Shown here: positions 50,220 to 59,158 of the stretch, piece after piece
How positions within the stretch are numbered: position 1 is the first letter of the stretch
How the letters are laid out: every line of letters begins with the position of its first letter
DNA from: Neobacillus kokaensis
Lineage (GTDB): Bacteria > Bacillota > Bacilli > Bacillales > Cytobacillaceae
DNA: 64,000 nt
Direction of reading: 5' to 3'
Assembly (NCBI RefSeq): GCF_014656545.1
Contig: NZ_BNDS01000011.1
Span: forward strand, 62,001-126,000
Position numbers and translations under genes: made by a program
Notes under the pieces: generated by a model
The model's input: the letters and a program-made list of their open reading frames with translations, nothing else
Told to the model about the DNA's origin: nothing
The model's database searches: none

Positions 50220-51287
50220 CTACAATAAATACATGCCAACAAGCCCGCTTAGGATACTTAAAACAACAACAGAACCTGCAACAAAGAATAAAACCTTTTT
50301 CGGATACGATTTTGCCACAAGTAATAATGATGGCAAACTTACCGATGGCAATGCCAGCAATAGTGCTCCAGCAGGACCCCCGCCAAGACCAAAGGACATG
50401 AACGTTTGAATAATTGGAATTTCCGCAGCCGTTGGAATGACGAAAAGCATGCCAGCAATGGCAAAACCGATTACGGCAATCAAGCTGTTGGCAGCTGCAT
50501 CGCTAAGCTGAGGGAATAACCAAACACGGACGGCCCCCATCAATAGTACAGCTAAAATATAAGTAGGAACAATATATAAAATCATATTGCCAATACTTTT
50601 CATCCATCTGGAAACAAAAGAACCTTTTATTCCGGTCTCAGTCTTTTCAATCATTTTCTCAAGATCGGCCGAGTTTGCCTGCGGTGCAAAGCGGTTTGCC
50701 AAATAACTAACCCCAAAGGTTAAAATAATCCCAAACACTAGTCTTAGTGCTGTGAATTTCCATGATAAAACGAAGGTCATGAAAATTAATGTTGCCGGAT
50801 TAAGTGTGGGGTTGCCAATCCAGAAGGCAAGACTTGCTCCGACAGAGACATTTTTCTTCCGTAATCCGACGGCGATTGGTGCCGCACAGCAGGTGCACAT
50901 CATCCCTGGAAGTGAAGCAAGTCCGGCAACGGCGGTACTGCCAAAAGATGTTTTTCCTAATACTTTTAACAGCCAGTTAGCTGGCAGTAATACCTGTACT
51001 AACGAACCAAGGATAACCCCAAAAACGGCTGCCTTCCAAACAGCATTGAAATAGGTAAGTGCGTAAGACCATGCGCTGTCCCAAGAAACCGACGGCAGGT
51101 CTGCCTTATCGCCTAATATGGAAGTCCCTATAGAGTGGGTGGTCATCGCCAATAACGTTTTATGATAATACGGATACCATTTTACATAAGACAATCCAAT
51201 AATCGTAATAAGTACAAATAGGATGGCAAACACAACAGTCTTTTTATGTGGCTGAGGTGATATTGCTGAACTGTTTACTTGAGCCAT
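50220..51287 (-). CDS. YraQ/DUF318-family permease
   Basis: 355 residues, eight or more membrane helices. The motif SLPGMMCTCCAAPIAVGLRKKNVSVG with paired cysteines, then WIGNPTLNPATLIF and GGPAGALLLALPSVSLPSLL, fits the PF03773 permeases. Members include ArsP, which exports organoarsenicals; most are uncharacterised. The cysteines may bind a soft metal or arsenical. Stands alone; the substrate is unknown. Confidence 0.83.
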   Translation of the reverse strand: MAQVNSSAISPQPHKKTVVFAILFVLITIIGLSYVKWYPYYHKTLLAMTTHSIGTSILGDKADLPSVSWDSAWSYALTYFNAVWKAAVFGVILGSLVQVLLPANWLLKVLGKTSFGSTAVAGLASLPGMMCTCCAAPIAVGLRKKNVSVGASLAFWIGNPTLNPATLIFMTFVLSWKFTALRLVFGIILTFGVSYLANRFAPQANSADLEKMIEKTETGIKGSFVSRWMKSIGNMILYIVPTYILAVLLMGAVRVWLFPQLSDAAANSLIAVIGFAIAGMLFVIPTAAEIPIIQTFMSFGLGGGPAGALLLALPSVSLPSLLLVAKSYPKKVLFFVAGSVVVLSILSGLVGMYLL

Positions 51288-51417
51288 ATAATTTTAAACC
51301 CCCAAATATTAAAAACTAGAACTTTAAAATTATATCACGATGATAGATTAATATGTATCTAAAAAATCGATAGATGCTGGCTAATTACTATCTAAATAAC
51401 GAATAATGCTATAATAA

Positions 51418-51450
51418 CAAAAAGAGGAGATGAATATTGTCTCCTCTTCC
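51418..51450 (-). terminator. Terminator of the MFS/amidohydrolase operon
   Basis: AGAGGAGA and TCTCCTCT arms with TTTTTGTTATT on the minus strand. Confidence 0.85.
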
Positions 51451-51461
51451 TCTATCCTATT

Positions 51462-52736
51462 TTACTTTGTAACAGGAACAATCGGGGCATGCTCTTCAAC
51501 AATGCTTTCCTTTTTGTCTGAAGTATATAAGGTAACAAAGGCCAAAAAGCATACAATCCCAAATGAAGTCAATAACCATACAGCTCCATTATAGGATCCA
51601 TTAAAGGAATCGATAATGAACCCCATCCCTAATGGTGCTAGAAATCCAGCAATCTGCATGCCTAAATTAACGACTCCGATTGCAGTCCCAGCAATTTCTT
51701 GTGATAAACGTTTAAGAGGCATACTGAAAATAATGACAGATAGTGTAGCGCCAAACATAGGGATTAAAGATTGGAAAACAATTACACCTGTTACGGTTTT
51801 GGCATGAAACATTAAATAAACTAATATGGCATAACCGATGCCGCTAATCGCGCCAATCCATTTTTCGCGTCCATTTTTTTGTTTATCGATGACATATCCG
51901 GCTAATAGGAAGAAAATAACACCCGTAGCACCTGGAATCAAGGCAAGCATACCTAAAGATAAAAGATCAAGCCCCCGTTCATTAACCAAGTATGTGGGCA
52001 TCCAGGCTGATAACCCCCAGCTGATAAAGCCATGAGAGAAGGACACAATGATCAGTGCCCAAATCATTGGGGTTTTTAACATCTTTTTGATTGACCCTTT
52101 TGTTGTTTTTGGCTTCTGCACAGAACTAGCTGATAAACTCGCCTGATACAGCCCGCTCGTTCCTGCTTTTGGTTTTAAAAAGAACCAATTTAACATTCCA
52201 AAAAGCAGCCCCAACAAACCGATCACACCGAACATCCATCTCCAGCCGATGCTGACCATCATTGACGTTGCAAGAATCGGTGCAGCGATCCCGGCCGCGG
52301 TAAGAGCGGATAGAAAAATGGACATTGCTTTGGAGCGCCGTTCTTCGGGAATAGCATCAGCAATTAATTTTGCACCGGCGGGGAAAAAGCTCCCTTCTCC
52401 TATACCAAAAATAAAGCGAATGATGACTAATATAGCAAACGACCAAGCTACCCCGGTTAAACCAGTAAAAATCGAGAAACTAAACACGGAAATAAGAATA
52501 ACAATACGAGCACCGAATTTATCAGCCAGCCAGCCGCCCGGAATCTGCATAATGGCATAACCTAAGAAAAAGATACTTAATATTAAACCTGTAGAGGTGG
52601 CATCTAGTTGAAATTCCTTAGAAATGGGTACGATCCCATAATTGATAATAAAACGATCCATTGCTGAAATTAGATTACTGCTAAAGAGTAAAAACAAAAT
52701 AACTTTTGAATTATAAGCCATTTTTGTTTCGGTCAA
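51462..52736 (-). CDS. MFS transporter (ACS family type)
   Basis: 424 residues with 12 predicted helices. The loop after helix 2 reads GGWLADKFGARIVI, and after helix 8 GYVIDKQKNGREKWIG. The N-terminal SNLISAMDRFIINYGIVPISKEF is typical of anion:cation symporters for organic acids such as hexuronates or glucarate. It is 33 bases after the amidohydrolase gene and likely imports its substrate or a related compound. Confidence 0.87.
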   Translation of the reverse strand: MTETKMAYNSKVILFLLFSSNLISAMDRFIINYGIVPISKEFQLDATSTGLILSIFFLGYAIMQIPGGWLADKFGARIVILISVFSFSIFTGLTGVAWSFAILVIIRFIFGIGEGSFFPAGAKLIADAIPEERRSKAMSIFLSALTAAGIAAPILATSMMVSIGWRWMFGVIGLLGLLFGMLNWFFLKPKAGTSGLYQASLSASSVQKPKTTKGSIKKMLKTPMIWALIIVSFSHGFISWGLSAWMPTYLVNERGLDLLSLGMLALIPGATGVIFFLLAGYVIDKQKNGREKWIGAISGIGYAILVYLMFHAKTVTGVIVFQSLIPMFGATLSVIIFSMPLKRLSQEIAGTAIGVVNLGMQIAGFLAPLGMGFIIDSFNGSYNGAVWLLTSFGIVCFLAFVTLYTSDKKESIVEEHAPIVPVTK

Positions 52737-52769
52737 TGGTTTTGCCTCCTCAGTAATAGGTATAATCTT

Positions 52770-54422
52770 CTAAACGGTTCTAACTGTATCTTTCATATAA
52801 ACAGGATTACCATCAATAAAAGTTGCCTGAATTGGAATATCTTTAATTTCCATTGGATTTACCGAGGTTGGGTCCGCTTCAAGTATTACAAAATCAGCTT
52901 GCTTTCCTAATTCAATACTGCCGGAAACACTTTCGTCAAAATTTAATTTTGCTCCATAAATCGTCATCGATTTTAATGCCGTAATCACGTCAATTCGCTG
53001 TTCAGTGCCTAATATATGACCATCTCTTGTGATTCGATTGACGGCCGCCCATACCGAGAACAAAGGAGAAATTGGAGTAATCGGACAATCAGAATGAAGT
53101 GTGAATAATACATTGTGTTCTACTGCTTCGGCTAATGGACTTATTCGGCGTCCGCGCTCAGGTCCTAAGAAGATTTGCTTATGTCTGTCACCCCAGAAAT
53201 ATACATGGTTAATAAAAAAGGAGCCGGCCACACCGAGTTCTGCCATCTTCAAAATGTCTTCTGTAGTCGCTGTTTGAACATGTTCAATTCGATGACGGTG
53301 ATCATTTCGAGGATACTTAGATAAAGCGTTTTCATAAGCTTCCAAAATAGAACCAATTGCCCTGTCCCCATTTCCATGTGTGGCAATTCGAAACCCGCGG
53401 CGATGCAAATCTAACACTTCTTCATTAAATGCCTCCTGTGGATGAATAAACTCCCCATACGTTTCCGGGCTATTATAATACGGTTCTCTTAACGCCCCGG
53501 TTAAGCCTTGGATGGAGCCGTCCTGAAACATTTTGGCACTGTCTAATTTAGCCCTGCCGCCAGATCGAACCTTTATTTCTTTATCTATCTGTTCTGGCGT
53601 ATAACCTCCATATGGCATTCCCTCCCTAAGAAGATGGTGCATGATCATTAACTGAGTGCGCATTGGATTTGCTCCAAGTTTAGAGGCTGTGAGATGGGCT
53701 TCAAAGTCTTCAAGCCCAAAGATGGCGGCATCTGAATTCGTTGTGATTCCCTGTTCAACATATTCTTTTGATGCAATACTAATGGCTTTTATCATGTCTT
53801 CAACTGTCATTTGCGGTATTATTTTGCTGATGGGCTCCATCGCAGCTGACTCATACAGGACGCCATTAAGCCTGCCTTTTTCGTCTCTTCCATAATGACC
53901 TCCCTGTGGATTAGATATATCATCTGTTAATCCTGCCATTTTGATTGCCAGCGAATTTACGTAGGACAAATGACCGGAAGCATGTGAAATGATAACGGGG
54001 TTATTGGGAGAAACTTGATCTAAATCATCACGTGTAATATGACGTTTTTCATGGATTAAGGTATCATCATATCCGAAGCCCTGAATCCATTCACCCTCCT
54101 TAGTCACTTTCGACTTCGAGCCGATTGCCACAAGGACATCCTTGATCGTTTCATTGGCTGCTGAACTGCAATTTACCATGTTTAATGTTTGACCATACAT
54201 TAAAATGTGATTATGCGTATCGATAAATCCCGGCAATAACGCCGCACCGTTAAGATCAACGACATTCGTCTTTGGTGAAATCTCAATAGCATCGTTTGGA
54301 GGTTCCGGCATGTCCCATATCCCAACAATTTTCCCCCCTTCAACTGCAACAGAACCTGCACGGCGATTTTGATGGTCTAACGTCAATACATTTGCATTTT
54401 TAAATAATAGATCAACCTTCAT
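52770..54422 (-). CDS. YtcJ-like metal-dependent amidohydrolase
   Basis: 550 residues of the amidohydrolase 3 family. Metal ligands: GFIDTHNHILMYG (about 66-78), ATHGNGDRAIG (about 346), RIEHVQTAT (about 382) and LHSDCPITP (about 446). A lysine in the middle could be carboxylated. It hydrolyses an unknown amide, carbamate or ester; such genes often form pairs with a transporter. First gene of a two-gene operon. Confidence 0.85.
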   Translation of the reverse strand: MKVDLLFKNANVLTLDHQNRRAGSVAVEGGKIVGIWDMPEPPNDAIEISPKTNVVDLNGAALLPGFIDTHNHILMYGQTLNMVNCSSAANETIKDVLVAIGSKSKVTKEGEWIQGFGYDDTLIHEKRHITRDDLDQVSPNNPVIISHASGHLSYVNSLAIKMAGLTDDISNPQGGHYGRDEKGRLNGVLYESAAMEPISKIIPQMTVEDMIKAISIASKEYVEQGITTNSDAAIFGLEDFEAHLTASKLGANPMRTQLMIMHHLLREGMPYGGYTPEQIDKEIKVRSGGRAKLDSAKMFQDGSIQGLTGALREPYYNSPETYGEFIHPQEAFNEEVLDLHRRGFRIATHGNGDRAIGSILEAYENALSKYPRNDHRHRIEHVQTATTEDILKMAELGVAGSFFINHVYFWGDRHKQIFLGPERGRRISPLAEAVEHNVLFTLHSDCPITPISPLFSVWAAVNRITRDGHILGTEQRIDVITALKSMTIYGAKLNFDESVSGSIELGKQADFVILEADPTSVNPMEIKDIPIQATFIDGNPVYMKDTVRTV

Positions 54423-54618
54423 TCATCCTATACCTCCTACTTTTTCCCGCTTTTTGAAAGCTTTAAAATTAGACCACTTTGACTAAAGCATCACTACTAA
54501 AGAACCATTTGAAAAAACTGGTTAAATTTATTTAAACATCTAAGTACTTAATTTTCAATATATTCTAAAAAATATTTCTATCAATATTTTTAAATTACCA
54601 TATTAAAAATTCTTATAT

Positions 54619-54665
54619 GTAAAAAAATAGAAAAAGAGACAACTAAGTTTGCCTCTTTTTCTATT
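54619..54665 (-). terminator. Terminator of the lipoprotein gene
   Basis: AAATAGAAAAAGAGGC pairs with the TCTCTTTTTCTATTT arm, ending in TTTTTTT (minus strand). The AT-rich 54423-54618 gap has no gene. Confidence 0.82.
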
Positions 54666-54669
54666 TACT

Positions 54670-55368
54670 TCAATTATTTTTGTTAAACCACTCTATCACT
54701 TTTTGCCCTTTATCATTTTCAATATAAATGAAAGAAACTGGGTCACCGTCATTAAAAGACGTTATTTCCTCACGGGCTTGATCTGATAACTGAAAGGCAA
54801 TCGCCTCTCCATCCATATTAACCTCAATAGTGTGAGGATCCATCAGCCCAACTAGCTGCCCGTTCCCTTGTTTATAGATTGAATTTCTAACTTGAAACTC
54901 CGTAACAGCTTTGGCTTGTTCTTCTTTCGCTAATAAAAAGACTTCAATTTTGTAGCTGCCGTTTACAAGACCAGGAATTTTAAAAACTCTATCAATCTCT
55001 TGATTATTTTCTAGCATTACTTCTTTTAATGCCTGTGTTGACAGAATTTCCTCGGAATATCTTTTTAGAATATGACCATTGTGATCATACAAGATGAAAT
55101 CCGCCTCCAGACCGCTTGAAAAGCTAAGCTTTTTTGCTGCACCAGATAGATTCTTGACTTTATATAGGACGGCAACATCATCATTCTCTTCTTTTATTTC
55201 AACTTTAGCTTGGAATTTAGCCGCAACTTCATTTTTGGCAGGAGTTTCCGTTTTGCTAGAAGAACCGGAACTCCCTTGTTTATCGACATTTGCACTGCTC
55301 CCGCATCCTGACAAAAGTCCGATAGCAAGTGCAGAACAAACGAAATAAGAAAATTTTTTATTTACCAT
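54670..55368 (-). CDS. Lipoprotein with BsuPI-like proteinase inhibitor domain
   Basis: 232 residues. Signal with lipobox LLSGC (Cys22) and a Ser-rich linker. The central domain (about 50-150) reads VAVLYKVKNLSGAAKKLSFSSG and DFILYDHNGHILKRYSE, which resembles the intracellular proteinase inhibitor BsuPI domain. The C-terminal domain (about 165-232) is a small beta-rich unit, DPHTIEVNMDGEAIAFQLS, of unknown role. Exported and membrane-anchored. Function unknown. Confidence 0.78.
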   Translation of the reverse strand: MVNKKFSYFVCSALAIGLLSGCGSSANVDKQGSSGSSSKTETPAKNEVAAKFQAKVEIKEENDDVAVLYKVKNLSGAAKKLSFSSGLEADFILYDHNGHILKRYSEEILSTQALKEVMLENNQEIDRVFKIPGLVNGSYKIEVFLLAKEEQAKAVTEFQVRNSIYKQGNGQLVGLMDPHTIEVNMDGEAIAFQLSDQAREEITSFNDGDPVSFIYIENDKGQKVIEWFNKNN

Positions 55369-55462
55369 TCTCTCTAATCCCCTTTAATTAAATTAAACCG
55401 GTTCATTAAATTAGTCGATTTACAGTGGGGAATCGTTACACAATTATGAGCCTGACTTGGAA

Positions 55463-56251
55463 TTATTTTAATTTCTCTAAAATTGGGAATAGCTCACTTA
55501 ACTGTTTAATTTCATAGGTTGGAATCACTTCATTCCGCTCTTTCTCATGACGGTTAATCCAAACTGATTTAATTCCAGCACGATTTGCGCCTAAAATATC
55601 TGTCATTAAGTTATCCCCAACCATGATCGCTTCGTCTTTATCAATAGATAAAAGTGATAAAGCATGTTCAAAAATTGTTGGATCTGGTTTTCCTCGTCCA
55701 AACGCTCCAGAAATGACAATATGGTCAAAATATGGACTAATTTCCGGTGTAATCGTTAGTTTCGTATTTTGCAAGTCAGGTGAACCATTTGTTAAGAGAA
55801 GAAGCTGGTACTGTTCCTTTAACAGATCAAGAGTATTAAATGTATCTTCATAGACAAACGGTGCCTTTCTGCGTTCCTCTGGGAATCTTTCTGCTAATTC
55901 ATAGCCAAACTCAGCGTCCTTCACTCCCAAGGCTTCAAGACCCGCTGTCCACGCATCTTTTCGATAACCCGGAACGGTTTCTTTCATTTTCTTGAAGTCT
56001 TCAAGATGCTCGTCCGGAAAATTGCCCCATAATCCTTCAAAAGGATTGATGCCGATCATTTGCGTAAAGGAGTAAAAGTCGTAATTTGAATAAATATTTC
56101 TTGCTGCCTCGCGAACAGCTTCTTCTAGTGCGTTAGGGTCTAATCCATAACGTTCCTCAGCCACTTTGCAAGTTGCATGAAATGCTTCCTTTACGCTTTT
56201 TTGATCCCAAAGCAGTGTATCATCTAAGTCAAAGAAAATAGCCTTTATCAT
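55463..56251 (-). CDS. HAD-family hydrolase (YjjG/YfnB-like)
   Basis: 262 residues. HAD motifs: [11 protein letters not shown] (motif I), LLLTNGSPD (motif II), [14 protein letters not shown] (motif III) and [17 protein letters not shown] (motif IV). The C1 cap lies between motifs I and II. It dephosphorylates a nucleotide or sugar phosphate. I chose the ATG at 56251 with AGGAG upstream; an ATG at 56272 would add seven residues across that site. Confidence 0.88.
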   Translation of the reverse strand: MIKAIFFDLDDTLLWDQKSVKEAFHATCKVAEERYGLDPNALEEAVREAARNIYSNYDFYSFTQMIGINPFEGLWGNFPDEHLEDFKKMKETVPGYRKDAWTAGLEALGVKDAEFGYELAERFPEERRKAPFVYEDTFNTLDLLKEQYQLLLLTNGSPDLQNTKLTITPEISPYFDHIVISGAFGRGKPDPTIFEHALSLLSIDKDEAIMVGDNLMTDILGANRAGIKSVWINRHEKERNEVIPTYEIKQLSELFPILEKLK

Positions 56252-56331
56252 GTAAAACTTCGCTCCTAACATCCCAAAGTATTTCGAATTTTCATTTATA
56301 GAACCACTATACAGATATTTATAATAGGGTG

Positions 56332-56370
56332 CAACAAAAAAAGCAGAACCATCAGGATTCTGCTTTATCC
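56332..56370 (-). terminator. Terminator of the methionine aminopeptidase gene
   Basis: AAAGCAGAATCC pairs with GGTTCTGCTTT (minus strand) and runs into TTTTTTTG, right after the stop codon. Confidence 0.88.
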
Positions 56371-56374
56371 ATTT

Positions 56375-57115
56375 TTAAAGTGTCGTAATAATCGGTCCGT
56401 TTTTCGTTAAGATGATGGTGTGTTCATACTGAGCGACATAGCTTTCCTCCGTAATATAGGTCCAGCCGTCCCCTTTTTCAAACACCTCTTCTTCATCAGT
56501 CGAAATAAATGGTTCAAAGGCAATAACCATTCCTTCTTTAAGAATTTCACTATCCGACGGCTCGTAGTAATTGTAAACGTACTCAGGCGATTCATGAATG
56601 GTGCGGCCAATTCCATGCCCTGTCAGGTTTGTAATAACCGTAAACCCATTGTTTCTTGCCGTTTGGTGAACCACTTTACCAAGTCCAGTTTTTTTCGATC
56701 CCGGCTTTGCTTTTTTCAAGCCTGCTTCAAAGGCTAATTTGGCAACCTCGCATAGCTTCTTCAATACCTCATCCCCATCACCTACAACGATAGAGATTCC
56801 AGTATCAGCAAAATAGCCATTTTTAGAACCGGAAACATCAATATTTACCAAGTCTCCTTCTTGAATCACACGGTCACCAGGAATACCATGGGCCACTTCT
56901 TCATTTACACTTATACAAGTATAACCGGGAAAATCGTATTCGCCTTTTGGTGCGGAAACAGCTCCTTCTTTTTCAAACATTGCACCGGCTATTTCATCAA
57001 GTTCTTTTGTCGTAATCCCTGGAACTGCCCTTCTCACTAGTTCATCACGGATGGCACCGCAAATCCTGCCAATTTCCTTCAATCCATTGATATCTTCTTC
57101 TGTTTTTATAATCAT
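56375..57115 (-). CDS. Methionine aminopeptidase type I (MapB-like)
   Basis: 246 residues. Metal ligands are in VNIDVSGSKNGYFADTG (two Asp), TGHGIGRTIHE (His), AFEPFIST (Glu) and QYEHTIIL (Glu). It removes the start methionine. It resembles the second Bacillus enzyme (YflG/MapB), as the essential map is normally in the ribosomal protein cluster. Monocistronic. Confidence 0.9.
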   Translation of the reverse strand: MIIKTEEDINGLKEIGRICGAIRDELVRRAVPGITTKELDEIAGAMFEKEGAVSAPKGEYDFPGYTCISVNEEVAHGIPGDRVIQEGDLVNIDVSGSKNGYFADTGISIVVGDGDEVLKKLCEVAKLAFEAGLKKAKPGSKKTGLGKVVHQTARNNGFTVITNLTGHGIGRTIHESPEYVYNYYEPSDSEILKEGMVIAFEPFISTDEEEVFEKGDGWTYITEESYVAQYEHTIILTKNGPIITTL

Positions 57116-57250
57116 TGTTTATCCCTGCTTTTATATTATTTGTCTTTCGTCCATGTATTATTGTAGCTTTACTTTAACAAAAAAGACAAGTATTCAATGA
57201 CAGGATTATCAAGTGGTTTTCTGTTCAAAACCCCTCCATTATCAATACAG

Positions 57251-57304
57251 CTTAAAAAAGTAAGAGGCTTTTATTCTTTCAAATAAAAGCCTCTTACTTT
57301 TTTA
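57251..57304 (-). terminator. Terminator of the amino acid permease gene
   Basis: Near-perfect arms AAGTAAGAGGCTTTTATTT and ATAAAAGCCTCTTACTT with A/T-runs on both ends, one of the strongest hairpins in the window. Confidence 0.92.
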
Positions 57305-57314
57305 TAAAGATATC

Positions 57315-58712
57315 TTATGCACCTTTTTGCATTTCAGTTGGTTCATTATTATATCTAGGGGCAAGCTTAAGTTGATAATAAACTAATAGAATCACAAGCC
57401 AGCCGATGCCTGAAAAGACAGAAACCCTAGTTAATGGGGAGTACACTATCGCTGCAAGTGCACCCACCAGCATGATAATCCCAAGAATCGGAAGAACCGG
57501 CCATAACGGCATTGGGTACTGAAGCTTGACCCCGCTCTTTTCCATCTTACTTCTAAACAAAAGCTCTAATACTAATATTACGATCCATGTAAACAAAGAA
57601 GCAAAGGCAGAGGCACTAGTAATCCAAATATATACATAGTCCGGAGACAGGTACGTGATAATGGTTCCAATAGACATCGCCGCTGCAGTAGCATAGGTAG
57701 CCAAGTATGGAATTTTATTTTTATTAATTTTCGTTAATGGAGCTGGCATATTTTTATCTTCTGCCATACTATAAAGAATTCGGCTTGCTCCGTATACACC
57801 GGTATTACAAGAAGAGAGTGCTGAGAAGATAATTAATAGATTCATAACTGTAGCAACTAAAGGAATGCCGGCCTTCATGAAAATTAAGATATATGGGCTT
57901 TCTCCCGCATTCAAAAGCTCATTCCATGGATAAGCAGCAAGCATGATTAAAATAGAACCGATGTAAAAAAATGATATTCGGAATGTAACAGTTCTAAACG
58001 CTTTCGGGAGTGATTTAGAAGGTTCTTCAGACTCGCCTGCTTCTACAGCAAGTGTTTCAATGCCGCTATAACCCTGTATAACAAGGGAGATAACGGAAAT
58101 CACACCTACCCAGCCAAAAGGAAGGAACCCGCCGTGAGCCCAAAGGTTCGTTAAACCAACTACTTTTCCATCGTTGAAAACACCCGTTAAGATCATTAGG
58201 GCGCCAAATATCATAAAACCAATGATCGTCATAACTTTTAAAATAGCAAATATGAATTCGATTTCTCCAAAAACCTTTACAACCATCAAATTACATAGGG
58301 TAAACAATGCTAGTGCAACCAGTCCAGGGATCCACGCCGGAAAATTAGGATACCAAAATTGGATTAACTTCCCGATAGCTGCAAGCTCTGACATAACCGT
58401 TGCCACCCAGAAAAACCACCACATTCCACCGGTTATAAAGCCCATCCGCGGTCCTAAAAACTCATGAGCGTAGCTGCTGAAAGAACCAGCAATCGGTTTT
58501 TCAACTGTCATCTCTCCTAAGGACCTCATCACAATCGCTACAATAATTCCAGCAATAATATAAGCAACTATAATTCCGGGACCAGCAAGTCTGACAGCCT
58601 CGGAAGCTCCATAGAATAACCCTACTCCTATTACTCCGCCTAATGCTAAGAACTGAATATGCCGATCTTTTAAACTACGATCCAACTTTGAATGGTTATT
58701 GTCTGCTTTCAT
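57315..58712 (-). CDS. APC-family amino acid permease
   Basis: 465 residues, 12 membrane helices. The N-terminal LKDRHIQFLALGGVIGVGLFYG and the AGPGIIVAYIIAGIIVAIVMRSLGEM region match the AapA/ProY/GabP type of the AAT subfamily. A single proton-coupled importer; the amino acid cannot be told from sequence. Upstream lie a possible CcpA site and a 17-codon reading frame with its own terminator-like hairpin. Confidence 0.9.
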   Translation of the reverse strand: MKADNNHSKLDRSLKDRHIQFLALGGVIGVGLFYGASEAVRLAGPGIIVAYIIAGIIVAIVMRSLGEMTVEKPIAGSFSSYAHEFLGPRMGFITGGMWWFFWVATVMSELAAIGKLIQFWYPNFPAWIPGLVALALFTLCNLMVVKVFGEIEFIFAILKVMTIIGFMIFGALMILTGVFNDGKVVGLTNLWAHGGFLPFGWVGVISVISLVIQGYSGIETLAVEAGESEEPSKSLPKAFRTVTFRISFFYIGSILIMLAAYPWNELLNAGESPYILIFMKAGIPLVATVMNLLIIFSALSSCNTGVYGASRILYSMAEDKNMPAPLTKINKNKIPYLATYATAAAMSIGTIITYLSPDYVYIWITSASAFASLFTWIVILVLELLFRSKMEKSGVKLQYPMPLWPVLPILGIIMLVGALAAIVYSPLTRVSVFSGIGWLVILLVYYQLKLAPRYNNEPTEMQKGA

Positions 58713-58803
58713 TTAATCGTCCTCCTGCCTTATTGTGGATAAATATTATGACTTGAATTTTCTTCTAAGGACTCCCGAGGATTATGTATTTTTAAATCAC
58801 CAA

Positions 58804-58819
58804 CTGGATGCGCTTACAT
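58804..58819 (-). promoter_or_regulatory. Candidate CcpA (cre) site upstream of the permease
   Basis: CTGGATGCGCTTACAT agrees with WTGNAANCGNWWNCAW at all but two of the defined positions (first W, second A). About 90-105 bases ahead of the permease start. Confidence 0.4.
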
Positions 58820-58856
58820 TCCGAAGTATTATCTTTGATTGAGAGATTTAAAAATA

Positions 58857-58879
58857 GGGCCTTTGCAAATATAAAGCCC
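58857..58879 (-). terminator. Terminator-like hairpin in the permease leader
   Basis: Minus strand GGGCTTT...AAAGGCCC with one bulge, followed by TATTTTTAAAT. It comes directly after the 17-residue reading frame and before the permease gene, so it could act as an attenuator or end a short transcript. Confidence 0.5.
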
Positions 58880-58885
58880 AACTCC

Positions 58886-58939
58886 TCAAAGGAATACCAA
58901 TTCGAGAGGTTGTAATTCTATTTCTATGTCCGCCATCAT
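58886..58939 (-). CDS. Possible 17-residue leader peptide
   Basis: ATGATG start, sequence MMADIEIELQPLELVFL then TGA, with an unusually strong AAGGGGGTG ribosome site (58945-58953). It is the only coding-like element in the 446-base stretch between the two permease genes; the remainder of 58713-59086 holds promoter-like AT-rich sequence and the cre and hairpin listed separately. Translation is unproven. Confidence 0.4.
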   Translation of the reverse strand: MMADIEIELQPLELVFL

Positions 58940-59086
58940 TCGTGCACCCCCTTAAAGGATTAAATCATGATGTCAGGTCATCCTTACCAGTTATATACCC
59001 TTATTAAAATTAAACCATACATTTTCTAAGTGTTCAATATTTTCTAACTATGTGGAATATTTAATATTCATATAGTATCTATTAAA

Positions 59087-59128
59087 AAATAAAATCCTCT
59101 AACCGCGATGGATTAGGGATTTTATTTC
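59087..59128 (-). terminator. Terminator of the second permease gene
   Basis: AAAATCCCTAATCC and GGTTAGAGGATTTT arms with ATTTTTTAAT following (minus strand). Confidence 0.8.
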
Positions 59129-59158
59129 CAAACACTTGAAAGAGAGAATCTACTAATC

